In this document: one piece after another, positions 51,497-60,300 of the stretch
Numbering within the stretch: the stretch's first letter is position 1
Layout: each line of letters starts with the position of its first letter
From: Paraburkholderia bryophila
Lineage (GTDB): Bacteria; Pseudomonadota; Gammaproteobacteria; Burkholderiales; Burkholderiaceae
DNA length: 64,000 bases
Direction: 5' to 3'
Assembly: GCF_003269035.1 (NCBI RefSeq)
Contig: NZ_QLTK01000016.1
Coordinates: 62,001 to 126,000 of the forward strand
The notes under the pieces: model-generated
What the model saw: the letters and a program-made list of their open reading frames with translations, nothing else
What the model was told of the DNA's origin: nothing
Databases searched by the model: none
Made by a program: the position numbers and the translations under genes

Positions 51497-52858
51497 ATGA
51501 ACATCGTTATTTTGGCGGCAGGCACCGGCAAGCGCATGCGGTCCGCGCTACCCAAGGTGCTCCATCCGCTGGCCGGCCGGCCACTCCTCGCTCATGTCAT
51601 CGACACCGCCCGCGCGCTGAATCCCGCGCGTCTCGTCGTGGTGATCGGTCATGGCGCCGAAGCCGTGCGCCAGGCGGTGGCGGCGCCGGACGTTCAGTTC
51701 GCCGTGCAGGAACAACAGCTCGGCACGGGCCACGCGGTACAGCAGGCTCTGCCGCTGCTCGACCCGAGTGCGCCCACGCTGGTGCTTTACGGCGACGTGC
51801 CGCTCACGCGCGCCAGCACGCTGCGCGCGCTGACCGACCGGGCGGGCGAGGGCGGTTACGGCGTGCTGACCGTCACCCTCGCGGACCCGAGCGGCTACGG
51901 CCGCATCGTGCGTGACGCGGCGGGCAAGGTGTCGCGCATCGTCGAGCAGAAAGACGCGTCGCCCGAACAACTCAAGATCGCCGAAATCAACACGGGCATT
52001 GTCGTGGCGCCGACCGCGCGGCTCGCCGGCTGGCTGGCGGCCTTGAAAAACGACAATTCGCAAGGCGAGTTCTATCTGACCGACGCGGTCGAAATGGCGA
52101 TCGAGGCAGGCCTCGAAGTCGTGACCACGCAGCCGGACGAAGAGTGGGAAACGCTTGGCGTGAACAGCAAGCAGCAGCTTGCCGAGCTCGAACGAATTTA
52201 TCAGGGCGAACTCGCGGAGGCGTTGCTGGTGGCCGGCGTGACGCTGGCCGACCCGGCGCGTCTGGACGTGCGCGGCACGCTCGAATGCGGCCGCGACGTG
52301 TCGATCGACGTGAATTGCGTGTTCGAAGGCCGCGTCACGCTGGCCGACAACGTCACCGTCGGGCCGAACTGCGTGATCCGCAATGCAACGATCGGCGCGG
52401 GTACGCGTGTCGATGCGTTCACCCATATTGAAGGCGCCGAGGTCGGCGCGAACGTCGTGCTCGGACCGTATGCGCGGCTGCGGCCCGGCGCGTCGCTGGC
52501 GGATGAATCGCATGTCGGCAATTTCGTCGAAGTGAAGAACGCCGTGCTCGGTCGCGGCTCCAAAGCGAATCACCTCACGTATATCGGCGACGCGGACATC
52601 GGTGCGCGCGTGAATATCGGCGCGGGCACCATCACCTGCAATTACGACGGCGCAAACAAATTCCGCACTATTATCGAAGACGACGTCTTCGTCGGGTCGG
52701 ACACGCAACTGGTCGCGCCGGTGCGGGTCGGGCGTGGCGTGACGATCGCGGCGGGCACCACGGTGTGGAAAGACGTCGAAGCCGACAAGCTGGTGTTGAA
52801 CGACAAGACGCAAACTAGCAAGACGGGCTACGTTCGCCCGACCAAGAAGAAGAGCTGA
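51497..52858 (+). CDS. glmU: Bifunctional N-acetylglucosamine-1-phosphate uridyltransferase / glucosamine-1-phosphate acetyltransferase
   Basis: A 453-residue GlmU. The N-terminal pyrophosphorylase is LAAGTGKRMRSALPKVLHPLAGRP, with YGDVPLT and TNTGI-like sequence. The C-terminal left-handed beta-helix carries hexapeptide repeats and the acetyl-CoA site (VNIGAGTITCNYDGANKFRTII). It makes UDP-GlcNAc for peptidoglycan and LPS. It lies 60 bp before glmS, which makes its precursor. Confidence 0.97.
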   Translation: MNIVILAAGTGKRMRSALPKVLHPLAGRPLLAHVIDTARALNPARLVVVIGHGAEAVRQAVAAPDVQFAVQEQQLGTGHAVQQALPLLDPSAPTLVLYGDVPLTRASTLRALTDRAGEGGYGVLTVTLADPSGYGRIVRDAAGKVSRIVEQKDASPEQLKIAEINTGIVVAPTARLAGWLAALKNDNSQGEFYLTDAVEMAIEAGLEVVTTQPDEEWETLGVNSKQQLAELERIYQGELAEALLVAGVTLADPARLDVRGTLECGRDVSIDVNCVFEGRVTLADNVTVGPNCVIRNATIGAGTRVDAFTHIEGAEVGANVVLGPYARLRPGASLADESHVGNFVEVKNAVLGRGSKANHLTYIGDADIGARVNIGAGTITCNYDGANKFRTIIEDDVFVGSDTQLVAPVRVGRGVTIAAGTTVWKDVEADKLVLNDKTQTSKTGYVRPTKKKS

Positions 52859-52918
52859 TGAACATGACGCGCGCTTCGAGCGCGCTCCTTGCAATCCAGC
52901 ACTGAAAAGGAATAAGCC

Positions 52919-54736
52919 ATGTGTGGCATTGTTGGCGCGGTTGCGCAACGTAACATCGTTCCCGTCCTGATCGAAGGACTGCGTCGCCTCGAGTATCGCG
53001 GCTACGACTCGTGCGGCGTGGCCGTGCTCGGCGCGGACGGTCCGCGTCGCGCTCGCAGCGTGGCGCGTGTCGCCGATCTCGACGAGCAGGTTCGCGAGAG
53101 CCATCTGGAAGGCATCACGGGTATCGCGCATACGCGCTGGGCCACGCACGGCGCGCCGGTCACGGACAATGCGCACCCCATCTTCTCGAAAGATGCGCTC
53201 GCGTTGGTACACAACGGCATCATCGAAAACTACGAGTCGCTGCGCGAAATGCTGCGCAGCAAGGGTTACACGTTCGTCTCGCAGACCGACACCGAGGTTA
53301 TCGCTCACCTGGTTCACAGCCTGTATCGCGGCGATCTGTTCGCCGCGGTGCGTGAAGCGGTGGCGCAGCTGCACGGCGCGTATGCGATCGCGGTCCTGCA
53401 CAAGGACCAGCCGCATACGGTGGTCGGCGCGCGTCAGGGTTCGCCGCTGGTGGTCGGGCTCGGCAACGGTGAGAACTTCCTCGCGTCGGACGCACTCGCG
53501 CTCGCGGGCAGCACTGAGCGTTTCATCTTCCTCGAAGAAGGCGACGTGTGCGAGTTGTCGCTCGAAGGCGTGCGTATCGCCGATCGCGACGGCAATGAAG
53601 CGCAGCGCGACGTGCGTCAGGTGGCGGCATACGGTGGCGCGGTCGAACTTGGGCCCTATCGTCACTTCATGCAGAAGGAAATCTTCGAGCAGCCGCGCGC
53701 GATCTCCGACACGATTCCGCAAGCGGATTCGTTCGACGCGTCGCTGTTCGGCGAAGGCGCGGACAAGGTGTTCGCGGAGATCGACAGCCTGCTGATTCTC
53801 GCTTGCGGCACGAGCTACTACTCGGGGCTGACGGCGAAGTATTGGCTCGAATCGATCGCGAAGATTCCGACCCAGGTGGAAATTGCCAGCGAGTATCGCT
53901 ACCGCGAGTCGGTACCGAATCCGAAAGCGCTGGTCGTGGTGATCTCGCAGTCCGGTGAGACCGCGGACACGCTCGCGGCGCTGAAGCATGCGCAGTCGCT
54001 GGGGCATAAGCACACGCTGGCCATCTGCAACGTCGGCACGAGCGCGATGGTGCGTCAGACCGAACTGTCGTTCCTCACGCATGCCGGCCGCGAGATCGGT
54101 GTCGCGTCGACCAAGGCATTCACGACACAACTGGTCGCGCTGTTCGTGCTCGCCGCGACGCTTGCAAAGCTGCGCGGGCGCGTGAGCAACGCGCAGGAAG
54201 CCGAATATCTGAAGCAGTTGCGTCACCTGCCGGCCGCGCTGAATAGCGTGCTGGCGCTGGAGCCGCAGATCATCGCGTGGTCGGAAGAGTTCTCGCGCAA
54301 GGAACATGCGTTGTTCCTCGGGCGCGGTCTGCATTATCCGATTGCGCTCGAAGGCGCGCTGAAGCTCAAGGAGATTTCGTACATTCATGCCGAGGCGTAT
54401 CCGGCCGGCGAGTTGAAGCACGGGCCGCTGGCGCTCGTGACCGAGGCGATGCCGGTGGTGACGGTGGCACCGAACGACGCGCTGCTGGAAAAGCTGAAGT
54501 CGAATATTCAGGAGGTGCGTGCGCGCGGCGGCCAGTTGTATGTGTTTGCGGATGCGGATACGAAGATCGTCAACGACGAAGGCCTGCATGTGATCCGTAT
54601 GCCGGAGCACTATGGTTTGTTGTCGCCGATCCTGCACGTGGTGCCGCTGCAGATGCTGGCGTATCACACGGCGTGCGCGCGCGGTACGGATGTGGATAAG
54701 CCGCGGAATCTGGCGAAATCGGTGACGGTGGAGTGA
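52919..54736 (+). CDS. glmS: Glutamine-fructose-6-phosphate aminotransferase
   Basis: A 605-residue GlmS. The N-terminal Cys nucleophile is in MCGIVGAVAQRN. The glutaminase domain has HTRWATHGAPVTDNAHP, and two SIS domains follow (LACGTSYYSGLTAKYWLE; ISQSGETADTLAALKHA). The C-terminus ends in NLAKSVTVE with the catalytic Lys. It commits fructose-6-P to amino sugars. There is no glmS ribozyme here: the 60-bp leader is too short. Confidence 0.97.
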   Translation: MCGIVGAVAQRNIVPVLIEGLRRLEYRGYDSCGVAVLGADGPRRARSVARVADLDEQVRESHLEGITGIAHTRWATHGAPVTDNAHPIFSKDALALVHNGIIENYESLREMLRSKGYTFVSQTDTEVIAHLVHSLYRGDLFAAVREAVAQLHGAYAIAVLHKDQPHTVVGARQGSPLVVGLGNGENFLASDALALAGSTERFIFLEEGDVCELSLEGVRIADRDGNEAQRDVRQVAAYGGAVELGPYRHFMQKEIFEQPRAISDTIPQADSFDASLFGEGADKVFAEIDSLLILACGTSYYSGLTAKYWLESIAKIPTQVEIASEYRYRESVPNPKALVVVISQSGETADTLAALKHAQSLGHKHTLAICNVGTSAMVRQTELSFLTHAGREIGVASTKAFTTQLVALFVLAATLAKLRGRVSNAQEAEYLKQLRHLPAALNSVLALEPQIIAWSEEFSRKEHALFLGRGLHYPIALEGALKLKEISYIHAEAYPAGELKHGPLALVTEAMPVVTVAPNDALLEKLKSNIQEVRARGGQLYVFADADTKIVNDEGLHVIRMPEHYGLLSPILHVVPLQMLAYHTACARGTDVDKPRNLAKSVTVE

Positions 54737-54821
54737 GGGTGGGGCGGGCTGACAGCGGTGGCAGATTGCATACGCCGCGCAGCCCATCCTCCTACCTCGC
54801 CGACCGCCGTCGCTAACCATC

Positions 54822-55277
54822 GTGCAATTTTTCGTCAGCACCTTGGTAGCGGGACGCGCGGATCGCCTCTTCGCGCTTTCCCAGGACTACGCTCGTCGGC
54901 CAGAGTGGGATCCGTTTGCGACCCGCTCCGAATTGCTTAACGGAGCAATGGCGCCGGCGGTGGGCGTCGACGAGTACATCGAAAGTGCAGGCGGTCTGGT
55001 GATGGTCTCGCGCTATGTGTCGTTTCAGCCGCCGCACGTGGCCGCCGTTTCGATGATCGAAGGACCGCGCCTGCTAGCCAGCTTCAGTGGTGGATGGAAA
55101 TTTCGCCCGGAATCGCCGACGCAATGTCGCGTCACGTTCACCTACAACTTCCGCACGTCGCCTGCGTGGCTTCGATGGGTCATGGAGCCGATTGCTGGCT
55201 TCTGGTATCGGAGGCAGACTCGCGCGCGGTTGAACTGTTTTAAGGCGTGGGTCGAAGCGGCTGCTGGCAATTCTTGA
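54822..55277 (+). CDS. SRPBCC-superfamily (coenzyme Q-binding/cyclase-like) protein
   Basis: A 151-residue protein starting with GTG. It shows the START/SRPBCC pattern: a first strand VSTLVAGRADRLFALSQDYARRPEWDPFATRSELL, central strands GWKFRPESPTQCRVTFTYNFRTS, and a long C-terminal helix FWYRRQTRARLNCFKAWVEAA. Such folds bind hydrophobic ligands. The ligand is unknown. The ribosome site is weak, and the gene is isolated downstream of glmS. Confidence 0.7.
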   Translation: MQFFVSTLVAGRADRLFALSQDYARRPEWDPFATRSELLNGAMAPAVGVDEYIESAGGLVMVSRYVSFQPPHVAAVSMIEGPRLLASFSGGWKFRPESPTQCRVTFTYNFRTSPAWLRWVMEPIAGFWYRRQTRARLNCFKAWVEAAAGNS

Positions 55278-55333
55278 AAGTTAGCACCGGCGTCGCGCTG
55301 CGCGACCATGACCCGCGACAGAACCACAACCCA

Positions 55334-55594
55334 TCAAAGCTCGGGCCGCGCCAGGTCACTGGCCACGATATGTTCGCCATAAACCTGCGCCGCCGCGACC
55401 GCTTCCAGCTTGGTCGCATACGGGCCTAGCTCGGGCGCACCGTCGAATGGAAACAGCACGCGGCCGTCGGTGGTTCGCACCACTTTCAACACGCCGAAGA
55501 AACGCCGGTAGCCGGCCAGTTTGGACGTCGCGGAAACCTCGAATTCGTCTTCCGACTTCGCGGGCACGCTGGGAATAAAGGCGGTCTTGCTCAT
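55334..55594 (-). CDS. Small conserved hypothetical protein (DUF6723-like)
   Basis: An 86-residue soluble protein with the core SEDEFEVSATSKLAGYRRFFGVLKVVRTTDGRVLFPFDGAPELGPYATKLEAVAAAQVYGEHIVA. It has the look of a small beta-sheet plus a C-terminal helix. I associate it with a Burkholderiaceae family (DUF6723) from memory. The start at MSKTAF is tentative; ATG codons 4 and 26 codons upstream exist. The function is unknown. Confidence 0.65.
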   Translation of the reverse strand: MSKTAFIPSVPAKSEDEFEVSATSKLAGYRRFFGVLKVVRTTDGRVLFPFDGAPELGPYATKLEAVAAAQVYGEHIVASDLARPEL

Positions 55595-55749
55595 ACCTGA
55601 AAACATCGCTTGTTCAAGAGGGCGGCATCTGCGCGGAAGGCCCAACTGCGCCCGTTTGTCCCGGCAAGACATTCACCGGCGACCGTCATTGTCTCAAATC
55701 CCCGCGGACTTGGCCGGCCGACCAGCATGCTTGCCAGCCACCCACTTTC

Positions 55750-56397
55750 TCAAGCGCCGCTCACTGCCGCCGCATGGTCGGCCGCCAGTGCGACGTCCCG
55801 CTCATTCACCGCGACGAAACTCGGCCGCGAGCAAATGCGCTCGACGTATGCCTGCAGAACCGGCGTTTCCGGCACCAGCTTGAACATCATTCCCCAGTGC
55901 AGCGCGATGCCCCACAGAATGTCCGCCGCCGACAGCGTGTTCCCCAACAGATACGGCGACGCCTGCAATTGACTCGCCAGCGTGCCGAGCATCGAATCGA
56001 AGTCGCCATAAGGCGACGTGGCGAGCGGCGCCGGCTCGCGTTTCATGGCTTTGTCGACCAGCGCCGGCTCGTAGCACGCCGCGTAGTACACGAGCCAGCG
56101 CAGATACGGACCACGGCGCGGATCGTCGAGCGCTGGGGCGAGGCCCGCCTCGGGAAACAGATCCGCGAGATAGATGAAGATGGCCACCTGCTCGGTGACC
56201 AGCGCGTCGCCGTGCAGAATCGCCGGCACCTTGCCGAGCGGATTGATGGCGAGATACGGCGCTTTGCGCTGCTCGCCGGCCTTCATGTTCAGCACCTTCA
56301 GTTGGTACGGCGCGCCGAGTTCTTCCAGCAGCGTGAGCGCGCTGACGGAGCGGCATTGCGGCGAATGGAACAGGGTGATCGTGCGGTCGGTTGTCAT
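55750..56397 (-). CDS. Glutathione S-transferase family protein
   Basis: A 215-residue GST. TITLFHSPQCRSVSALTLLEELGAPYQLKVLNM is the thioredoxin-fold start, where Cys and Ser are near the catalytic place. LGKVPAILHGDALVTEQVAIFIYLADLFPEAGL holds the glutathione contacts, and a helical C-domain follows. It diverges from a WYL-domain regulator across a clear palindrome (56491-56515), so it may be its target. The start at MTTDRT follows CTGGAG. Confidence 0.88.
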   Translation of the reverse strand: MTTDRTITLFHSPQCRSVSALTLLEELGAPYQLKVLNMKAGEQRKAPYLAINPLGKVPAILHGDALVTEQVAIFIYLADLFPEAGLAPALDDPRRGPYLRWLVYYAACYEPALVDKAMKREPAPLATSPYGDFDSMLGTLASQLQASPYLLGNTLSAADILWGIALHWGMMFKLVPETPVLQAYVERICSRPSFVAVNERDVALAADHAAAVSGA

Positions 56398-56490
56398 GGC
56401 GAGCAGTCTCCAGAATGAGGTCAATGTAGGGACCGGCGGCAGCGAGAGTGGGGCAACACGAGCGCCGGACTGGTCTCATCCTAAGCCTCC

Positions 56491-56515
56491 ATACCTGTCA
56501 GTTTCTGTCAGGTAT
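56491..56515. promoter_or_regulatory. 25-bp operator-like palindrome between GST and WYL regulator
   Basis: ATACCTGTCAG (56491-56501), TTT, CTGTCAGGTAT (56505-56515). The arms match as an inverted repeat at 10 of 11 positions, and CTGTCAG also occurs as a direct repeat with a 10-bp period. It lies just upstream of the chosen regulator start and may control both divergent genes. Confidence 0.75.
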
Positions 56516-56531
56516 GACTACACTGGAGCGC

Positions 56532-57497
56532 ATGAGAGCCAGTCGCCTTCTTTCCATCCTGATGACGTTGCAGGCACGCGGCCGCGTCACCGCGCAGTCG
56601 CTCGCCGACGAATGCGCGGTCTCGCTGCGCACCGTCTATCGCGACATCGACGCGTTGAGCGCCGCGGGCGTGCCGGTTCATAGCGAGCGCGGCGCGGAAG
56701 GCGGTTATCGCCTGCTCGACGGGTATCGCACGCGCTTGAACGGACTGTCGCCGCAGGAAGCGGAATCGTTGTTTCTGTCGGGTTTGCCCGGGCCGGTGCA
56801 GGCGCTCGGTCTGGGTGCCGTGATGGCCGGCGCGCAAACCAAATTGCTCGCCGCGCTGCCGGTCGAACTGCGCTCCACCGCCGAGCGCATGCGTTCGCGC
56901 TTTCACCTCGACGCGCCGGCATGGTTCTCGGACGCGGATCAGCCCGCGCATCTGCCGTTGATCGCGCGTGCAGTGTGGGAGCAATGTCCGCTGCAGATTC
57001 GTTACCAGAGCTGGAAAGCCGAAAAGTTTCGGCGCATCGAGCCGCTCGGCGTCGTGCTGAAAAGCGGCGCGTGGTATGTGGTCGGACGCGTCGACGCGGA
57101 CGTTCGTATCTACCGGATCGCGCGCATTCTCGAACTGAGCCTGCTTGACGAGACCTTCGAGCGGCCGCCCACGTTCGATCTCGCCGCTTACTGGCAGGAC
57201 AGCACGCGCCGTTTGTCCGAGGAGCTGTACGCAAATGAAGCCACCTTGCGTCTTTCGCCATGGGGCGTGCAGATGCTCGAGGCGTTCACGTCGCCGTTCG
57301 CGCGTGCGGCCGCGACAATCGGCGAACCCGATCCCGCGGATGGCTGGCGCACGGTGACCTTGCCGGTCGGTTCGACGAGACAGGCGTGCGCGGAATTCCT
57401 GCGTTTCGGCAGCGAGGCGGAAGTGCTGGCGCCGCCGGAACTGCGCGAGAAGGTTGCCGAAGTCGTCGCGACGCTGCATCGTCGTTACGCTCAATGA
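56532..57497 (+). CDS. YafY-type HTH/WYL-domain transcriptional regulator
   Basis: A 321-residue regulator. The N-terminal helix-turn-helix is RASRLLSILMTLQARGRVTAQSLADECAVSLRTVYRDIDALSAAGVPVHSERGAEGGYRLLDGY. The central WYL domain (about residues 135-215) includes QIRYQSWKAEKFRRIEPLGVVLKSGAWYVVGRVDADVRIYRIARI, and a WCX-like C-domain follows. WYL domains sense ligands, often nucleic acids or nucleotides; here it is unknown. ATG 56532 has GGAG upstream, while ATG 56514 would sit inside the palindrome. Confidence 0.88.
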   Translation: MRASRLLSILMTLQARGRVTAQSLADECAVSLRTVYRDIDALSAAGVPVHSERGAEGGYRLLDGYRTRLNGLSPQEAESLFLSGLPGPVQALGLGAVMAGAQTKLLAALPVELRSTAERMRSRFHLDAPAWFSDADQPAHLPLIARAVWEQCPLQIRYQSWKAEKFRRIEPLGVVLKSGAWYVVGRVDADVRIYRIARILELSLLDETFERPPTFDLAAYWQDSTRRLSEELYANEATLRLSPWGVQMLEAFTSPFARAAATIGEPDPADGWRTVTLPVGSTRQACAEFLRFGSEAEVLAPPELREKVAEVVATLHRRYAQ

Positions 57498-57540
57498 AAA
57501 TGCTGGGCGGTGCATTTCAGTGCATGCCTATACGTCGCGC

Positions 57541-57606
57541 TATATGACCTACATATGACGAAAATGCGGCAATAGTCACGCCAAAGTCATGCGCGCTGCC
57601 TAGAGT
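57541..57606 (+). promoter_or_regulatory. Pho-box-like promoter of the phosphatase-peroxidase operon
   Basis: TAGTCAC (57573-57579), GCCA, AAGTCAT (57584-57590) has the 7+4+7 spacing of a Pho box (CTGTCAT-N4-CTGTCAT) and the GTCA core twice. Exactly 10 bases later is TAGAGT (57601-57606), a -10 at the distance usual for PhoB promoters. Upstream, ATATGAC-CTAC-ATATGAC (57542-57559) has the same 11-bp period and reads as GTCAT units on the minus strand, perhaps a second site. Confidence 0.65.
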
Positions 57607-57646
57607 TTGCCCCCATCCAAAACGGCAATACTCAGGGGCAAAAAAC

Positions 57647-58876
57647 ATGTCACAACGCAGCAGCTTGCGTGCTTTATTCATGGTTGTTTGCGCGGCCTTG
57701 ATCGGGGTGATCGTCGCGGCGTGCGGCTCATCGTCGTCGTCGATCAAAGCGGCCGGACAGCAGCAGATCAAGCACGTGTTCGTCATCACGCTCGAAAACG
57801 AAAACTACGCGACCACCTTCGGCGCGAACAGCAAGGCGCCGTATCTGGCGCAAACGCTCGCCTCGCAAGGCGCGATGGTGCAGCAGTATTACGGTACCGG
57901 CCACGTGAGTCTCGACAACTACATCTCGATGATCAGCGGTCAGGCGCCGACGCCTGACACCGACAACGACTGCGTCACCTACGAAGACTACAAGCTCACC
58001 GGCATGACGCCGGACGGTCAGGCGATCGGCTCGGGCTGCGTGTATCCGGCCAGCATCAAGACGCTGCCGGATCAGTTGAAGGCGGCGGGCTTGACGTGGA
58101 AGGGCTATGAAGGCGACATGGGCAACGACCCGACGCGCGAAGCCGCCACCTGCGGCCACCCGACGCTCAACACGACCGACCTGACGCAGACGGCGGAAGC
58201 GCCGAGCGCGGCGGTGCCGTTGGGCGATCAGTACGCGACGCGCCACAACCCGTTCATGTACTTCCATTCGATCATCGACTCGGCGGACTGCGGGCAGAAC
58301 GTCGTCAATCTGAACAAGCTCACGACGGATCTGCAATCCGTCTCGACCACCGCGAACTTCAACCTGATCACGCCGAGCCTGTGCGACGACGGTCACGACT
58401 CGCCGTGCGTGAACGGCCAGCCGGGCGGCCTGACGAGCGCTAATACGTTCCTGCAGAAGTGGGTGCCGATTATCACGGCGTCGCCGGCCTTCCAGCAGGA
58501 CGGGCTGCTGATCATCAACTTCGACGAAAGCAGTTACGCCACCGTGACGCAGACGGCGTCGAGCGAGGATCTGATTTTTTCCGGCGCGACCTGCTGCAGC
58601 CAGCAGCCGGGGCCGAATCTGGCGCCGTTCCCGCAGACGTCGTCGCTGACTTACAAGGGCTTGACGATCAACCTGACCAAGCAGAGCTTCGGCGGCGACC
58701 AGACCGGTGCGGTCATGATCTCGAAGTTCATCAAGCCGGGCACGGTGTCGACGGTGCCGTACAACCACTATTCGATGCTCAAGAGCATTGAAGACATCTT
58801 CCAGTTAGGCTATCTCGGCTATGCAGGGCAGGCGGGTCTCGTCGGCTTCGGCAGCGATATCTTCACGAACCTGTAA
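57647..58876 (+). CDS. Secreted phosphoesterase / acid phosphatase (AcpA-like)
   Basis: A 409-residue phosphoesterase-family protein. A lipoprotein signal with lipobox VAAC (about residues 22-26) is followed by a Ser-rich linker. The catalytic domain starts VFVITLENENYATTFGANSKAPYLAQTLASQGA, whose Glu/Asn residues bind metal, and continues GTGHVSLDNYISMISGQAPTPDTDNDC. LLIINFDESSYA and PYNHYSMLKSIEDIFQLG follow. It likely frees phosphate from organic esters outside the cytoplasm. The Pho-box-like promoter fits phosphate-starvation control. It lies 8 bp before the peroxidase gene. Confidence 0.87.
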   Translation: MSQRSSLRALFMVVCAALIGVIVAACGSSSSSIKAAGQQQIKHVFVITLENENYATTFGANSKAPYLAQTLASQGAMVQQYYGTGHVSLDNYISMISGQAPTPDTDNDCVTYEDYKLTGMTPDGQAIGSGCVYPASIKTLPDQLKAAGLTWKGYEGDMGNDPTREAATCGHPTLNTTDLTQTAEAPSAAVPLGDQYATRHNPFMYFHSIIDSADCGQNVVNLNKLTTDLQSVSTTANFNLITPSLCDDGHDSPCVNGQPGGLTSANTFLQKWVPIITASPAFQQDGLLIINFDESSYATVTQTASSEDLIFSGATCCSQQPGPNLAPFPQTSSLTYKGLTINLTKQSFGGDQTGAVMISKFIKPGTVSTVPYNHYSMLKSIEDIFQLGYLGYAGQAGLVGFGSDIFTNL

Positions 58877-58884
58877 GCGACGCG

Positions 58885-60186
58885 ATGCGGTTTTCTGTGA
58901 TGCGATTGACGGTGCGTGCTACCGCGCGATGGGCGGCGCTTGCCGGCTTGATGTGTGCCGCGTCGACGGCGGCAGCGTCGACGGCGGTTGCAGGCAACGC
59001 CTCGGCCACGTCGGCGCCGCAGCCGGTTTCGGCCGATGCGAAGCCTCTCTACAGCGACGCCGCCGCGCTCGGCAAGCTGATGTTCTTCGATGCGTCCTTG
59101 TCGGCCTCGGGCAAGATGTCGTGCGCGAGTTGCCATAGCCCGTCGCACGCGTACGGGCCGCCTAACGGCCTTGCCGCGCAGTTGGGTGGCCCCGACATGC
59201 GCAGGCAAGGCACGCGCGCTGTGCCGAGCCTGCGCTACGTGCTGAACCGCACGCCGATCTGGAGTCACGCGCAGGCGGCCAGCCTGTCCGAGCGACTCAG
59301 CGAAACGGACAACGCGCCGGTGGGTGGCTTCGGTTGGGATGGACGCTTCAACCATCTGCACGAACAGGCCAGCTTCCCGCTGCTCAATCCGGACGAGATG
59401 GCCAATAAGGACCCGGCGGCAGTGCTCGCGAAGCTCGAGCAGACGCCTTACGCGGCGCGCTTCAAGGCGGTGTTCGGTCAGAACATCTTCGCGGACCGCA
59501 CCAAGGCGTTGACGCAGGCGATGTATGCGATCGAGCGCTTCGAACTCGAAGACCCGAGTTTTCATCCGTATACCAGCAAGTTCGATGAGTACCTGGATGG
59601 CAAATCGCAACTAACGGCGCAAGAATTGAGAGGCAAAAAGCTGTTCGACAATCCGACGGGGGGCAATTGCGCCTCCTGCCATATCGACCAGGTGGGTGTC
59701 GACGGGTCGCATCCGCTGTTCACAGACTTCAATTTCCAGGCGTTGGGCGTGCCGCGTAATCCTGAGTTGCGCGCGAATGCGGATCCGAAGTACTTCGACA
59801 TGGGCTTATGTGGACCGCTGCGCACGGATCAGGCAAGCGACAAAAGCAACTGCGGGCTCTTCAAGTCCGTGTCGCTGCGCAACACCGCGACACGCCAGGT
59901 GTTCTTCCACAACGGCCGCTTTCACACGCTGAAAGACGCACTGCGCTTCTACGTGCAGCGCGACACCAATCCGGCGAAGTGGTATCCAAAAGACGCGCAC
60001 GGCAAGGTCGACAAATTCAACGATCTGCCGGTTGCGCTGCGCGTCAACGTCGATACGACGGACGAACCGTTGACCCGCAAAGCCGGCGAACGCCCGGTCT
60101 GGTCGGAGCGCGATATCGACGACGTCGCCGCATTCCTGACCACGCTGAACGACGGCTACGTGCCGCCACCCAAACGCGGGAAATGA
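58885..60186 (+). CDS. Diheme cytochrome c peroxidase (CcpA/MauG family)
   Basis: A 433-residue periplasmic protein with a signal peptide. There are two heme c motifs: CASCH at about residues 80-84, and CASCH near residue 261. LGKLMFFDASLSASGKMSCASCH and TAPNLRN-like segments (SVSLRNTATRQVFFHNGRFHTLKDALRFYVQRDTNPAKWY) are typical of the CcpA/MauG family. It reduces H2O2 or oxidises a substrate. Co-transcription with a phosphatase is unusual for a peroxide-defence gene and suggests a linked role under phosphate limitation; this is inference. Confidence 0.88.
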   Translation: MRFSVMRLTVRATARWAALAGLMCAASTAAASTAVAGNASATSAPQPVSADAKPLYSDAAALGKLMFFDASLSASGKMSCASCHSPSHAYGPPNGLAAQLGGPDMRRQGTRAVPSLRYVLNRTPIWSHAQAASLSERLSETDNAPVGGFGWDGRFNHLHEQASFPLLNPDEMANKDPAAVLAKLEQTPYAARFKAVFGQNIFADRTKALTQAMYAIERFELEDPSFHPYTSKFDEYLDGKSQLTAQELRGKKLFDNPTGGNCASCHIDQVGVDGSHPLFTDFNFQALGVPRNPELRANADPKYFDMGLCGPLRTDQASDKSNCGLFKSVSLRNTATRQVFFHNGRFHTLKDALRFYVQRDTNPAKWYPKDAHGKVDKFNDLPVALRVNVDTTDEPLTRKAGERPVWSERDIDDVAAFLTTLNDGYVPPPKRGK

Positions 60187-60262
60187 ACCGCGCCAACCAC
60201 CCAAACTCCGGTGATTCTTAAGACGATTTTCCGTGTTTGGGTGCCTCATTTGGGGGCAGAGC

Positions 60263-60268
60263 TATAAT
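60263..60268 (+). promoter_or_regulatory. -10 element upstream of the lytic transglycosylase gene
   Basis: A perfect TATAAT lies 33 bases before the start; the -35 is weak. Upstream, CACCCAAAC and GTTTGGGTG (about 60199-60243) form a 9-bp inverted repeat with a spacer of about 27, which may be the end of the peroxidase operon or an operator. Confidence 0.6.
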
Positions 60269-60300
60269 GCGCGAATCCTTTTTATCTTCCGTCCACTGTC

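Noticed and set aside
52859..52918. Possible glmS ribozyme
   Set aside because: The leader is only 60 bp, and the ribozyme is a Firmicutes feature. No matching core is visible.
51548..54841. Very long open frame (over 1000 codons) on the minus strand opposite glmU and glmS
   Set aside because: It is a shadow caused by GC-rich codon bias. Its product is Arg/His-rich with no domain, and both sense genes are certain.
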